Assembly (NCBI RefSeq): GCF_015207705.1
Contig: NZ_JADEWI010000028.1
Coordinates: forward strand, 17,400 to 81,399
DNA length: 64,000 bases
Direction of reading: 5' to 3'
Source of the DNA: Nostoc sp. LEGE 06077
Lineage (GTDB): Bacteria > Cyanobacteriota > Cyanobacteriia > Cyanobacteriales > Nostocaceae
Shown here piece by piece: positions 26,099-35,408 of the stretch; positions within the stretch are counted from its first letter, which is position 1; every line of letters starts with the position of its first letter. The position numbers and the translations under genes are program-made. The notes under the pieces were generated by a model. It did no database searches. It had not been told where the DNA came from and saw only the letters and a list, made by a program, of their open reading frames with translations.

Positions 26099-27007
26099 CT
26101 ACTTCAAAGCAACTTTGACACTGGCTACAGACACTTCTTGAGTTGCAGGCTCAATGGTAACTTGAGTAGTTGTTGCTGATGCTTTCCACCACAAGGTAAT
26201 AGCAGGAGTCACGCCTAAGACTAAACCGAGTAATACGGGAATAGAGAATCCCGCAGCCAGACTCATAACTGTAGCAAAAGCAAAGTTGCTTAAATAGACT
26301 ACTAAAGGTAAATTGAGTTGCGATCGCTCAAATTTGATTGGCTGGTTTTTCCACAATAAAGCTGCTACTGTCATGAAGACTGCGCCAGTACCTAACCAAC
26401 CGGCAAAGTTTTGATAAGGCATTCCAAAGAAAGCACCTGGTTGTTGCCAATACCAAAAGGGTAAGGTCGTTTGACTCATTGCTGGGTCAAGTACAAAATC
26501 CCAGGAGGTCAGCAGCAAAGAACCCAAGCTAATCGCGCCAATATGTCGCCACAAGCTCGGTTTTGTATCTACTTCTAAACCTGCACGGGCTAACAAGTAA
26601 GATACACAGCCTAAATAAAACCAAGATAAGGGAATTGTAAACGGAACTAAACCAGCAATTTTATAACCTAAGCCACTTAAATAGTGGTAGTGACCAAAAG
26701 GAAAGCCTGTGCTGGTTCCTAAGAGTTCACTGGTTAAAGAAATTAATACAGCAGGCAGCAGAAATGCCACAGCACGACCCACACCTAATGTCCGCGAGGC
26801 ATACAACAATACGGCTGCTGCACCCAAAATCATATAAACTACACCGCCACCAGCCATACTCCACTGCATGGCAGTTTGCCCAAATTCAGACAAGTTTAAA
26901 ATGAGTTCGGCATTGGGTACAACCAATAATATCCCTACTAACCCAAACACCATTGACACAATATGACCGATGAGGCTTACGCGCTCAGCGACAACAAGTT
27001 GTTTCAT
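26099..27007 (-). CDS. cruF: Carotenoid 1',2'-hydratase CruF
   Basis: Integral membrane enzyme (302 residues, about eight helices) of the CruF family (formerly DUF422), which hydrates the psi-end group of gamma-carotene type carotenoids on the way to myxol glycosides in cyanobacteria. The family signature GTSTGFPFGHYHYLSGLG, followed by VPFTIPLSWFYLG, is clear near residues 100-140, and SWDFVLDPAMS (about 165-175) is typical. The partner glycosyltransferase cruG, adjacent in some cyanobacteria, is not in this window. Family assignment is strong. Confidence 0.85.
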   Translation of the reverse strand: MKQLVVAERVSLIGHIVSMVFGLVGILLVVPNAELILNLSEFGQTAMQWSMAGGGVVYMILGAAAVLLYASRTLGVGRAVAFLLPAVLISLTSELLGTSTGFPFGHYHYLSGLGYKIAGLVPFTIPLSWFYLGCVSYLLARAGLEVDTKPSLWRHIGAISLGSLLLTSWDFVLDPAMSQTTLPFWYWQQPGAFFGMPYQNFAGWLGTGAVFMTVAALLWKNQPIKFERSQLNLPLVVYLSNFAFATVMSLAAGFSIPVLLGLVLGVTPAITLWWKASATTTQVTIEPATQEVSVASVKVALK

Positions 27008-27341
27008 GACAATTCCTTAATCCCGATGTGATACTTTGCTACTCTGCTGCTAACAGTTTACAAATGTTTACGAAAATATTTAACTAGTTTGTACCGTAAT
27101 TGTTTGTAAATTTATAGAATTCGCCTAACAGCCTATTGATTACGTCTTGTAAAAATAGGATGATAGACATATAGTCTAAGCCATTCTCGTCATAATATAC
27201 TCAATTGGAGTTTGCTTTCTTGTAGGTGGCGATCGCCTTGACTCCCACCAGCATCAAGACTCCTACAAGTAAGCTTAAGTCTTTGGTAATTGAAAATTTT
27301 TTTAAAAAAATCACTTTACTTATTCATGGTAAAACCAACCC
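27008..27341. other. Divergent intergenic region with a long hairpin
   Basis: This 334-bp gap lies between divergent cruF and the membrane-protein gene at 27342. An outer stem CTTGTAGG / CCTACAAG (27219-27226 with 27262-27269) encloses a GGTGG/CCACC pair and a HIP1 site. It could be a regulatory structure in the leader of the plus-strand gene. Nothing coding was seen. Confidence 0.45.
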
Positions 27342-27788
27342 ATGTCAATTTTCAAAAGACTTCCTTGGATATCCTTATTACTAGTACTGGTTAGTTATAC
27401 TACCCTAGGTTGGGTGTTATCTGAATCACGTATGCCCTGGCCTCTGTGGATAGTAGTGATACTTGGTGTATTAATTTTGTTAGCAAGTTTAGCTGTTCCC
27501 TTTTTAGCAATGGCTAATTATTCTAGTGTATTTTTTGAGTCAAGTACTAGAACTTTCTTGATTGCCGTGTGTGGGGCATTTTTGTTTTTCTTGATGGTTG
27601 CTTGGTTTCGACTCTTTCTCGATACGTTATTAATTATTTCTGCGGCTATATTAGCAAAAATTGATTTTCACACAGCAGGATTTCAAGGAAGGTCAGCTTT
27701 CTTAATTACATCCTTATTTTCATTAACAGGTATAGCTTGCGGCGCATTTCTCCACGAAGAGTTATCAATACATACATCTCTGTGGTAA
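27342..27788 (+). CDS. Hypothetical membrane protein (148 aa)
   Basis: Four predicted membrane helices (about 8-25, 35-57, 67-100 and 119-136) with short loops; no catalytic or binding motif. It begins with an ATG and ends in a strong rho-independent terminator at 27824. It lies between cruF and the convergent rpmA gene. I recognise no function. Confidence 0.7.
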   Translation: MSIFKRLPWISLLLVLVSYTTLGWVLSESRMPWPLWIVVILGVLILLASLAVPFLAMANYSSVFFESSTRTFLIAVCGAFLFFLMVAWFRLFLDTLLIISAAILAKIDFHTAGFQGRSAFLITSLFSLTGIACGAFLHEELSIHTSLW

Positions 27789-27823
27789 GTAGAAACGCAA
27801 GACCTTAAGCTTTGATAAATAGT

Positions 27824-27860
27824 AAAAATGAGGGGGGAATTTACCAACCCTCATTTTTTT
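27824..27860. terminator. Bidirectional rho-independent terminator
   Basis: The inverted repeat AAAAATGAGGG / CCCTCATTTTTTT, with a 13-base loop, has A-run and T-run flanks on its two sides. It can end both the plus-strand membrane-protein gene and the minus-strand rplU-rpmA operon. Confidence 0.85.
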
Positions 27861-27898
27861 GGCGAAAATTCTGGGCAATAAATCAAATTCCCAGATTT

Positions 27899-28180
27899 CT
27901 AGCTGGCTACTGCTTCAGTCGCCACAACAACTGGATAAATGCTGACTTTTTTGCGAGATTTACCCTTTCGCTCAAAGGTAACAACACCATCAATTAAGGC
28001 AAACAAAGTGTCATCGTTGCCGATACCAACATTGTTACCAGGGTGGAATTTAGTACCGCGTTGACGTACAAGGATATTTCCCGCCCGCACAACTTGACCA
28101 CCAAAACGCTTCACACCCAGACGTTGGGCATTAGAATCACGACCGTTGCGTGTACTACCTGTTCCTTTCTTATGAGCCAT
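27899..28180 (-). CDS. rpmA: 50S ribosomal protein L27
   Basis: Ribosomal large-subunit protein near the peptidyl-transferase centre. The 93 residues begin [20 protein letters not shown] and contain the [15 protein letters not shown] motif of the family. The ATG follows AAGGAAATT, a good ribosome binding site. It is the second gene of the rplU-rpmA operon, 26 bp after rplU. Confidence 0.97.
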   Translation of the reverse strand: MAHKKGTGSTRNGRDSNAQRLGVKRFGGQVVRAGNILVRQRGTKFHPGNNVGIGNDDTLFALIDGVVTFERKGKSRKKVSIYPVVVATEAVAS

Positions 28181-28206
28181 AATTTCCTTTTATGTTTATT
28201 TTTCTA

Positions 28207-28605
28207 TTATTCAGCAGTGGTTTCCGCTGGGGAATTCTCAGCTTCTAGAGCTTCGGCTGTTGCTGCTTCAGACGCTGCAAATACCTGACCATTAAGAGTG
28301 ATGGAATTAATTAATAATCTGGTAATTTCTTGGCGATGACCCCGTTTTTTGCGGGTTTTCTTCTTCGGCTTCATTTTGTATACCAGGACTTTGCGACCTC
28401 TAAAATGTCGTAATACTGTCCCTTCTACCGTTGCCCCAGCTACTAGAGGCTGTCCAATGCTGATTCCATCTTCATGCTGTACTAGTAGTACGGAATTTAT
28501 TGTAACTTTTTCGTCTGGTTGGGCGGTCAGCAGTTCAATGTCGTAAAAACGACCAGGCTCAACTCTTATTTGTTTGCCGCCAGTCTCAATAATTGCGTAG
28601 GTCAT
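28207..28605 (-). CDS. rplU: 50S ribosomal protein L21
   Basis: Ribosomal protein that binds 23S rRNA. The family start is [20 protein letters not shown], so I use the ATG at 28605, preceded by AAGGACAATTTT; a longer open frame to 28743 is leader sequence. The [14 protein letters not shown] basic segment is typical. The C-terminus has an acidic Ala/Glu-rich extension of about 20 residues ([19 protein letters not shown]) beyond the usual end, seen in some cyanobacterial L21. Confidence 0.96.
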   Translation of the reverse strand: MTYAIIETGGKQIRVEPGRFYDIELLTAQPDEKVTINSVLLVQHEDGISIGQPLVAGATVEGTVLRHFRGRKVLVYKMKPKKKTRKKRGHRQEITRLLINSITLNGQVFAASEAATAEALEAENSPAETTAE

Positions 28606-28959
28606 AAAATTGTCCTTAGAGTTGCCGTACAGGTAGCTAACTATAATCTTTTGTAGAAAAGGCGATATACCTGAGCTTGATGAATCGCTGTGGTTAGCTT
28701 TTGTGATGTGTCTACCTGATCCGAGCAGGAATAAGACAGACAATCTAAAATTGTATTTTATTAACTATACAGAAGTCAATATATAGCTAGAAGTAAAACT
28801 CTGAGTCGTAAATTGAGTAAATTTGCAGATTATTTTTTTAAATTTGCGTAATGTTGGCAAATTCGACTGAAGTTAATAATGACACAGAACAGCACCAACG
28901 AATCTGAGCAGTAGATGTCACTGCTCAGATTTTTCCCTTGTTTATGGCTATGTTTGGCT
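28606..28959. other. rplU leader and upstream intergenic region
   Basis: About 350 bp hold the rplU promoter/leader and the 5' side of the downstream end of the sugar-binding-protein gene. It is AT-rich around 28745-28880. I see no defined riboswitch or small gene. Confidence 0.35.
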
Positions 28960-30387
28960 TTATTTGAAGATTAAATCTAACCGCTGCTGACTAGCTTGCA
29001 GTGCCTCAGTTGGCGAAAGTTTACCTAATAAGACAGCTTCAACTGCCCGTCCGATACCATCAGAAATGCGATTGTAACCAGGAAAAATGGGACGACTGCG
29101 GCCATACTGGGCTTGTTCTAAAAATATTTTTACTTGTGGTATTTTGTTGACAAATTCCTGATATTTTGTACTTTGGCGAGATTTTAAGTTAATCGGTAAA
29201 TAACCAGTTCCTAGGGCTAATTCTGTTTGAAAATCAGCACTCATAGCATATTCTGCAAACTTAAATGTCGCGTTTTGACGTTCTGGTGTGGTTTTAAATA
29301 AGAACAGATTTTCACCACCAATATTAGTCGACTGTTTTTGGTCAGCAGGGAGGGGAAAAACACCAAAATCAACCTGAGTATCTTGAAATTGTCCTAAATT
29401 CCAAGGGCCGTTAATTTGCATAGCGACTTTTCCAGATAACAAGGGGTCTGTTTCATAGCCTCGTTCTGGGCTAGATAACATTGTGGAACCGTCTGTAATT
29501 AAATTACGCCAAAATTGTAAAGCTGCGATCGCTCCTGGATTTTCGGTTAATCTCACACCTGCGGGATTTTGGGCATCACTACTCACCAATTCACCGCCAC
29601 TACTCCACATAAATGGCAGCCAAGTGAAAACAGTAAATTCACCTTTACCTAAAGGCAAAAACATTCCATACTGGTCTATCTGCCCATCATTATTCATATC
29701 GAGTGTTAGTTGTTTGGCAACTTGGCGAAATTCTGCCCAGCTTCGGGGAATTTTCGTAATTCCTGCGGCTTTAAATAAACTCGGACGGTAAAAAATGCCG
29801 AGGTTATTTGTAGCAAAGGGAACTGACCATAATTGGCCTTTGTATTCCATTGACGCATACAAAGTTGGGTCAATTTCGTTTTTGACTGGGGAGTTTGCCA
29901 GCATCTCATCTACAGGAATCAACGCCCCCAGTTCTACTAGTTGCCCGGCAATAGTTGGGTTGTACCACAATAAATCTGGCGGTGCATTGCCAACAACAGC
30001 AGCCAAAATTTTTGGTGTTTGCTGATCTTGTTGCCCAATGTACAAAGACTCTACCTGAATATCTGTATGGGTTTGGTTAAATTTATCTACCAGCTTTTGC
30101 AATACATCTCGATTTGGTGGTGGATTCACACCATGCCATAAAGTTAGATGAATGACCTTATCTGCGTCGACTCTAGAACGCAGAGTTTGGCATCCACTGA
30201 CAGCAACTATACCTATCAGCAGTAACAAAAGTAATTGCTGTGGATATTGGGGTAATTTCTGTTTGATTCGCCTAAATTTGCGTCTGTTAAGCAAAAACCG
30301 CCCAAATAATCCCTTGAGAAGATGAATCACTAACCTGATAGGGAATAGCAACTCATGAAGAATGAAAGCTAAATTTTGATACTTCAT
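28960..30387 (-). CDS. ABC transporter solute-binding lipoprotein (sugar type, family 1)
   Basis: Extracellular solute-binding protein of the MalE/UgpB type, which captures a sugar or polyol for an ABC importer. A hydrophobic segment with lipobox VAVSGC (about residues 60-65) predicts a lipoprotein. The mature part has the family segments LTLWHGVNPPPNRDVLQKLV and AMQINGPWNLGQF. The basic, amphipathic 55-residue stretch before the signal is unusually long; the ATG at 30387 is preferred over a TTG lying in a dispersed repeat, but a more internal start is possible. No permease is adjacent. It is divergent from the YebC gene. Confidence 0.85.
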   Translation of the reverse strand: MKYQNLAFILHELLFPIRLVIHLLKGLFGRFLLNRRKFRRIKQKLPQYPQQLLLLLLIGIVAVSGCQTLRSRVDADKVIHLTLWHGVNPPPNRDVLQKLVDKFNQTHTDIQVESLYIGQQDQQTPKILAAVVGNAPPDLLWYNPTIAGQLVELGALIPVDEMLANSPVKNEIDPTLYASMEYKGQLWSVPFATNNLGIFYRPSLFKAAGITKIPRSWAEFRQVAKQLTLDMNNDGQIDQYGMFLPLGKGEFTVFTWLPFMWSSGGELVSSDAQNPAGVRLTENPGAIAALQFWRNLITDGSTMLSSPERGYETDPLLSGKVAMQINGPWNLGQFQDTQVDFGVFPLPADQKQSTNIGGENLFLFKTTPERQNATFKFAEYAMSADFQTELALGTGYLPINLKSRQSTKYQEFVNKIPQVKIFLEQAQYGRSRPIFPGYNRISDGIGRAVEAVLLGKLSPTEALQASQQRLDLIFK

Positions 30388-30390
30388 ACT

Positions 30391-30420
30391 AGCCTGCGGC
30401 AAGCCGCTGCGCGTCTACAC
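30391..30420. repeat. Dispersed repeat GCCTGCGGCAAGCCGCTGCG
   Basis: This unit at the 5' side of the binding-protein gene is the reverse complement of a sequence seen again at 58474-58502 (GTAGACGCGAAGCGGCTTCC followed by CGCAGGGTA). Related fragments occur near 14150 and 14215. Confidence 0.7.
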
Positions 30421-30485
30421 ACTTCACACTTCACACTTTCCTTGTATATCCTAATCTTTGGAGAGAACATAAATAGTTTCAAATT

Positions 30486-31244
30486 ATGGCAGGTCATAGT
30501 AAATGGGCTAATATTAAGCGCCAAAAAGCTGTAGTAGATGCCAAAAGGGGAAAAACTTTTACTCAGTTATCGCGGGCAATTATTGTGGCGGCGCGAAACG
30601 GTGTACCAGATCCAACCGGGAATTTCCAACTACGCACAGCGATTGACAAGGCAAAAGCTGCGGGTATCCCCAATGACAATATTGAACGAGCGATCGCTAA
30701 AGGTGCAGGTACATTTAACGGCGATAATCATAGTCTGGAAGAAATTCGCTATGAAGGTTACGGCCCTTGTGGTGTCGCTATTTTAATTGAAGCCCTCACC
30801 GATAATCGCAATCGTACGGCGGCTGATTTACGGGTGGCTTTTAGTAAAAATGGTGGAAATTTGGGTGAGACTGGTTGCGTTAGCTGGATGTTTGACCAAA
30901 AAGGTGTGTGTGTTGTGCAAGGTGTGGTTAATGAAGACCAGCTTTTAGAAGCATCTTTAGAAGGTGGTGCTGAGTCTTATGAAATGACGGAAGAGGAGAC
31001 GGCCGAGGTAGTGACGCAGGTTGCTAATTTAGAAATTCTCAACCAAACCCTCAAAGACAAGGGTTTTAAAGTCACTGATGCCGAATTGCGCTGGATTCCC
31101 AGTAATAATGTAGAAGTGACAGACGCAGATCAGGCGCGATCGCTGCTAAAGTTAATCGATACTCTAGAAAGCTTAGATGATGTGCAGAATGTCACATCTA
31201 ATTTTGATATGTCAGAACAGTTATTGGCTGTCAGTATTGTTTAA
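30486..31244 (+). CDS. YebC/PmpR family DNA-binding protein
   Basis: Member of the YebC family (252 residues), which includes DNA-binding regulators and, as more recently shown, proteins that help ribosomes through difficult stretches. The start [20 protein letters not shown] and the segment [19 protein letters not shown] are hallmark motifs; the three-domain length is normal. It is transcribed divergently from the binding-protein gene. The family call is sure; which of the roles applies here is not. Confidence 0.94.
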   Translation: MAGHSKWANIKRQKAVVDAKRGKTFTQLSRAIIVAARNGVPDPTGNFQLRTAIDKAKAAGIPNDNIERAIAKGAGTFNGDNHSLEEIRYEGYGPCGVAILIEALTDNRNRTAADLRVAFSKNGGNLGETGCVSWMFDQKGVCVVQGVVNEDQLLEASLEGGAESYEMTEEETAEVVTQVANLEILNQTLKDKGFKVTDAELRWIPSNNVEVTDADQARSLLKLIDTLESLDDVQNVTSNFDMSEQLLAVSIV

Positions 31245-31379
31245 GGACATAGCTTTAGTCACATAGATTCAGACATTCTAAAAAAGTGAATGCCAGAAAC
31301 AGTAATGTTTTTAACTTCTGTTTCCAGCTTTCTGCTATGTATACAAATTTAGCCGAATCCGAATAGTCATGAGACTGAC

Positions 31380-32573
31380 TTAATATTTTGTCTCAACAGT
31401 TGGTTCTTGATATTTGACTCCTCGTTTACTATGACGAGACTGAGCAACAATGGAATACACAGTGTAGCGCAATCGATTAATCGCACCGACAGGACGATGT
31501 ACTGCTAAACCATTCCCTGGAGAAAAACTGAGATTTTCCCCAAAGTCACTTTCTAAGGGAGAATCAACTTTTTGATGCTTCACTGTCAGACGGCCAATTG
31601 TCAAGAAAGGTGATTCTGCTTCATTCCAAGGAATCGTGGAATCATCAACCGACATCTCTGGTTTAGTTTGAAATTGGATTTGAAAGTCCCAAGTGTATTC
31701 AGCATCAGGCTTGGCTAAAGCTTGAATAATATCTTCTCGATAGTAGTTATCCTCTGCACCTGAAGCTTTGATACGCTGAAGTTCAGTTTCTGGTCTGGAC
31801 TCTAGAGGAAGTGGTTGATAGGGTGCTTGACTAGAAACTGGAGTAAACCCATATTTAATTACAGCCGGATATTCCACCGGAACTCGACCTGGTTGAGATG
31901 GGTCAAAATTTGGTTTGAGTCCCACTGCATAGGCCGAAGCACTCCAATAGCGTTCGGTGAGTAAACTTTTAGGAAAACGTTTGAAACTAGTTTGTAGAAG
32001 ATTCGATTCGTAGGGATGTAACTTGAGCCATAACAGCACCAACAACTTAAAAAGCGGAAATAAACCTGCTCGATAAATCGCCAAAAAAAAGCTGTAGAAG
32101 TCTTTAATAGTTCTGACAAAAAAGAGTTCTGTATTGTGGACAATAATATCGTGGGTTTTTAACTCATGACTTTGTGGTAATCTTTCTCCTTCTACCCCAA
32201 GGATTTTCACCGCCATAGAGCGTGTATCACCTTCATAATCATTTTTGACGGAGAATGCACCACTAGCAAATCGTAACCAAACAGGATATTGTTTTGCTTT
32301 GGCAAATAAACCTTGTTTCAGGGAAATTCCTTGAATTTGAGCTTCAGTTAAGGAAGTGCGTTGACGCAATTCTTGTTTAATTGCGGCTTCATCAAAGTCA
32401 AAAATTTCTAAAGTACCTTGAACAGCAGCGTGAGTTTTAGAGTGAGTATCTCGCTTGGCAATTTTTTGCTTCTCACCTCCGTAAAGATTATCCATGTTCT
32501 TTCTGACTAGCTCACTCATGAGAGCGCAATATTTTGCTTCGTCTTGTTCTGGATATTCTGTAAATAGGTTCAT
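31380..32573 (-). CDS. Catalase-related heme protein, probable fatty acid 10S-hydroperoxide lyase
   Basis: Heme protein of the catalase-related family (397 residues, shorter than true catalases), to which allene oxide synthases and hydroperoxide lyases belong. The distal heme His is visible at residue 48 in KTHAAVQGTLEI, the Asn of the distal pocket in VHNTELFFVR, and a proximal-Tyr-like motif in RYWSASAYAVG. It follows a cyclooxygenase-like dioxygenase gene by 112 bp on the same strand. In Nostoc punctiforme a pair of this kind was characterised: the dioxygenase makes linoleate 10S-hydroperoxide, which the catalase-related protein cleaves to a C10 oxo-acid and C8 alcohols (mainly 1-octen-3-ol). 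I infer the same here; allene oxide synthase is the main alternative. Confidence 0.8.
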   Translation of the reverse strand: MNLFTEYPEQDEAKYCALMSELVRKNMDNLYGGEKQKIAKRDTHSKTHAAVQGTLEIFDFDEAAIKQELRQRTSLTEAQIQGISLKQGLFAKAKQYPVWLRFASGAFSVKNDYEGDTRSMAVKILGVEGERLPQSHELKTHDIIVHNTELFFVRTIKDFYSFFLAIYRAGLFPLFKLLVLLWLKLHPYESNLLQTSFKRFPKSLLTERYWSASAYAVGLKPNFDPSQPGRVPVEYPAVIKYGFTPVSSQAPYQPLPLESRPETELQRIKASGAEDNYYREDIIQALAKPDAEYTWDFQIQFQTKPEMSVDDSTIPWNEAESPFLTIGRLTVKHQKVDSPLESDFGENLSFSPGNGLAVHRPVGAINRLRYTVYSIVAQSRHSKRGVKYQEPTVETKY

Positions 32574-32622
32574 TGTTCAACAGATAGATAGAATAATTGT
32601 GGTGAGATATTTTTTAACCTTT

Positions 32623-32655
32623 ATATCCCCAACTTCTCAAAGAAGTTGAGGATAT
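32623..32655. other. Hairpin between dioxygenase and lyase genes
   Basis: ATATCC..CAACTTC / GAAGTTG..GGATAT forms a long stem with a short loop in the 112-bp gap. The T-run follows on the plus strand only, so on the minus-strand transcript it lacks a U-tail and is more likely an RNA-processing or stability element than a terminator. Confidence 0.55.
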
Positions 32656-32685
32656 TTTTGTCCTGATCAATCAAACTCAAATCAG

Positions 32686-34323
32686 CTATTCCTTGTGCAA
32701 ATCAAAAGTAACTTTATACTTTTTGCCTGATGACGGAACGTTGCGATTAACTAAGTCTGAGACGGTATTTGTAGTTTGATATATTTCCCAGCCTATAGGC
32801 GAAAGAGTATCTTTGTTAAAGATTTTAGGTGATAACAAAGGATTAGTTAGTGCCTGAGAAAAAGCATCAATCCCAATTAAACGTGCTACTAAAGGAGGGA
32901 TGGTTGAATTTTGGCGCACATCTTCAGAGTAGAGTCCAACAAAAAACTCAATATTATCAACATGACCATAGAATTCTTTAAGTTTCTGTTGAGTAAATTC
33001 ATCACCAGTAATTTGATCAAAGCTGGTAACTCTGGGGAAACCACACAATTCTCGATAATCGTTATATCCAGCTAATTGCAGTTCTCGTCCTAATCTAATG
33101 GAAGGTAATTCAGCTAATTCAACTAATATATCAGGCGTGTTGAATAAACCAATTCTTGTTCCTGGTTGAGAACAAGTTTCCTCCATTAATGCTCCCAAGC
33201 CTTGGTCAATTAAGATTTTATTATTCCAGAGAGTTGTAGCAACATGAGTGGGTTTACCGTTACAGGTAAACGTTTCAGGAATCGCACTATGCCAGCGATA
33301 AACAAAGTCAAATTCAATTGACATATGATTGGTACGATACCAACTTTCCTTTGTAAAAGCTTCAGGATCAGCAAATAGTTTAAAGTGATAAGGAGTGATG
33401 TGATTAATGTACTCTTCCATAATGATTTTGAGAATAATTGCCATGAGAATATTTCTCGAAGTTTGGAAGAGGCGTTCATCATCCCAATCGGGGTAATTAC
33501 TGGCTAATACATCACATAAACGATTATGTTCCCGCAGACAGAGAGTATTGAGCATGACATAGCCAATCTGCACATTGGCGCGTTCTACCCCCATTGCAAA
33601 CAGATATTGTTTTTTATCTGCTGGCTGTCTTTTTTCATCGTTAATAGGTTCATAAAGACCGACAAATTGCGGGTCAACTATCCCCTGGGCTGGATCAGCA
33701 TAATAAAATAGAGGATATTCTTCTTCTACACCATCTTGGCGTTTGAGTTTTTGAGTTTTGAATTTACCACCTTCGAAGCTGCGTAAAAGATGTGTTTGTT
33801 TTCGGGTTAAACCATAAACATTACACAAATCAATTTCATGATTGGATGTATTTTTTAATTTATTAGTGTGGTCGAGACGCAGAAAACTATCAGTAAACCA
33901 CTGCACCCAATAGGGAAACAGCATTGTTGATTTGCTAGAGTAAATTGTTTTCCCGTCTCTTTTGTGGAATAAAATCGCTAGGTCTTCAACCTTTGGTAGA
34001 TTATTTGGGTCGTTTAATTTGGGATTAGGTGGTAAATGTCGTCCGGTATAAGTGCGATCGTTGAGTGAGTCCCAGGAAGTATAAGTATCAGTTTTCTTCT
34101 CCTTATCGGTATCAGGAATATGCTTATCTAGTGTCATCATACTGTAGGGATTAGGACGAGTAGGAATTTTGTAGATGAGACTATTGAGCAATGCTTTGTT
34201 AACTTTACGTTTGATAGATTCGTTGCTTTGAAGTAATTGCCAAAGCCCTTTAAAATTAGTTAAAACTAATGTTTGAATTTTGTTGTTTAAACCGTCTTTA
34301 GATGTGTCTCTTTGACCAGCCAT
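32686..34323 (-). CDS. Cyclooxygenase-like fatty acid dioxygenase (probable linoleate 10S-dioxygenase)
   Basis: Animal-type heme peroxidase superfamily protein (545 residues) with clear similarity to prostaglandin H synthase: LCLREHNRLCDVL (261-273), DDERLFQTSRNIL and EFDFVYRWHSAIPETF, where Tyr342 matches the cyclooxygenase radical Tyr385 and His345 the proximal heme His388. In the segment corresponding to COX QHFTHQF, this protein has QWFTDSF: Gln141 is kept but the distal His207 equivalent is Asp145, so peroxidase turnover is probably lost while oxygenation remains. No signal peptide or EGF/membrane-binding domain is present. The N. punctiforme homologue oxygenates oleate and linoleate at C10. 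It sits between a DUF2235 hydrolase gene and the lyase gene. Confidence 0.82.
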   Translation of the reverse strand: MAGQRDTSKDGLNNKIQTLVLTNFKGLWQLLQSNESIKRKVNKALLNSLIYKIPTRPNPYSMMTLDKHIPDTDKEKKTDTYTSWDSLNDRTYTGRHLPPNPKLNDPNNLPKVEDLAILFHKRDGKTIYSSKSTMLFPYWVQWFTDSFLRLDHTNKLKNTSNHEIDLCNVYGLTRKQTHLLRSFEGGKFKTQKLKRQDGVEEEYPLFYYADPAQGIVDPQFVGLYEPINDEKRQPADKKQYLFAMGVERANVQIGYVMLNTLCLREHNRLCDVLASNYPDWDDERLFQTSRNILMAIILKIIMEEYINHITPYHFKLFADPEAFTKESWYRTNHMSIEFDFVYRWHSAIPETFTCNGKPTHVATTLWNNKILIDQGLGALMEETCSQPGTRIGLFNTPDILVELAELPSIRLGRELQLAGYNDYRELCGFPRVTSFDQITGDEFTQQKLKEFYGHVDNIEFFVGLYSEDVRQNSTIPPLVARLIGIDAFSQALTNPLLSPKIFNKDTLSPIGWEIYQTTNTVSDLVNRNVPSSGKKYKVTFDLHKE

Positions 34324-34397
34324 AATGATTACCTATGTATTGCTTGAACTTGAATTTGGTATTTTGAGCGATCGCCAAAAAATTTCCTAATCTGGAA

Positions 34398-35408
34398 TTA
34401 ATCCAATAATTTGGAAATAATGCTTTTTAAATTTTTGGGTCTGTAGTCCTTGCGACCTTTGAGGCGGTTGATTGCACTGTCATGAATATCTTCAATAGCA
34501 TCACCAACCTCACGCAGCTTGATTCCTGCTAATTTAAAGAACCCAGGATCGTTCTTAAATTCACATTCATAATTGGGGTTGATACCTGTGGGAATTACAC
34601 TTGTATCGAAGTCCAGTCCTAATCCTAAATCACCGACAGAATCAATCATCCACTGTAAGGCTGCATCAGATAATCCGCTGTGTTCTTCAGTTCCACCACC
34701 AACGCAACCATGCTCACCAGGAAACCACTTTTGAATTACTCGTTGATGTGTCGCTTCAGGATGAGCTTTCATTGGGGTTACATCAAAGATTTCTCGGATT
34801 TCATCGATCGCCATTGCGTGGATCGCATTCTGAATATCTTTGTTTAAAGTAGTGTCATGGAATCGGTAGCGTTGATTAAGTTGGTCGTGAAACTTTTTGA
34901 AGACAGCTAACCCAGGAATCCCCAGCGCTCCTACGGTGTCAAAACAACCAATTAAGGTGATAGGAACTCTTTCTCCGTATGTGTTGCGATAGTTTACGGC
35001 TTCTTTGTCTTTAGGCTTGACATTACGGTTACGATAAAGCTCGTAAGCTTCGTGTGCTTTGGTGATATGCGGTCGGTCTAGCAAACCTGAACAATAGATC
35101 ATTCCTGCTAGACTTCTGACTGTATAAGCACCACGACTAAAACCAAATAAATAAATTTCATCACCAGGAACATAGTTAAGAACCAAAAATCGATAGCCAT
35201 CTTCAATATTTCTATCGATTCCTAATCCAGTAGCTCCTCCCAAAACCTTTTGACTCTCAGAGCCAATTCCTTCATCATAGAAAACAATCTGGGGAACTCC
35301 ATCTTGAGCAATTGGTTTCACCGATTGAGCCAGCTTCACCACATTGCTTGGATACGGACTAGCTAACTGTTGCCAAGTTCCATCACAACAAATAACAAGA
35401 CGTTTCAT
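34398..35408 (-). CDS. DUF2235 alpha/beta hydrolase (Tle1-like lipase candidate)
   Basis: Protein of 336 residues with the DUF2235 fold, the same family as type VI phospholipase effectors of the Tle1 kind. The start MKRLVICCDGTWQQ is typical. A plausible catalytic triad is visible: Ser91 in GFSRGA, Asp157 in GCFDTVGAL and His233 in FPGEHGCVGGG. No signal peptide or secretion-linked domain was seen. It is the first gene of the apparent minus-strand oxylipin operon, 74 bp ahead of the dioxygenase. I infer that it releases fatty acid from membrane lipid as substrate; a general esterase role is the alternative. Confidence 0.82.
   Translation of the reverse strand: MKRLVICCDGTWQQLASPYPSNVVKLAQSVKPIAQDGVPQIVFYDEGIGSESQKVLGGATGLGIDRNIEDGYRFLVLNYVPGDEIYLFGFSRGAYTVRSLAGMIYCSGLLDRPHITKAHEAYELYRNRNVKPKDKEAVNYRNTYGERVPITLIGCFDTVGALGIPGLAVFKKFHDQLNQRYRFHDTTLNKDIQNAIHAMAIDEIREIFDVTPMKAHPEATHQRVIQKWFPGEHGCVGGGTEEHSGLSDAALQWMIDSVGDLGLGLDFDTSVIPTGINPNYECEFKNDPGFFKLAGIKLREVGDAIEDIHDSAINRLKGRKDYRPKNLKSIISKLLD

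Noticed and set aside
28606..28743. N-terminal extension of L21 starting at 28743
   Set aside because: The family starts at [10 protein letters not shown], with a good ribosome-binding site at 28605; the upstream frame is not L21-like.
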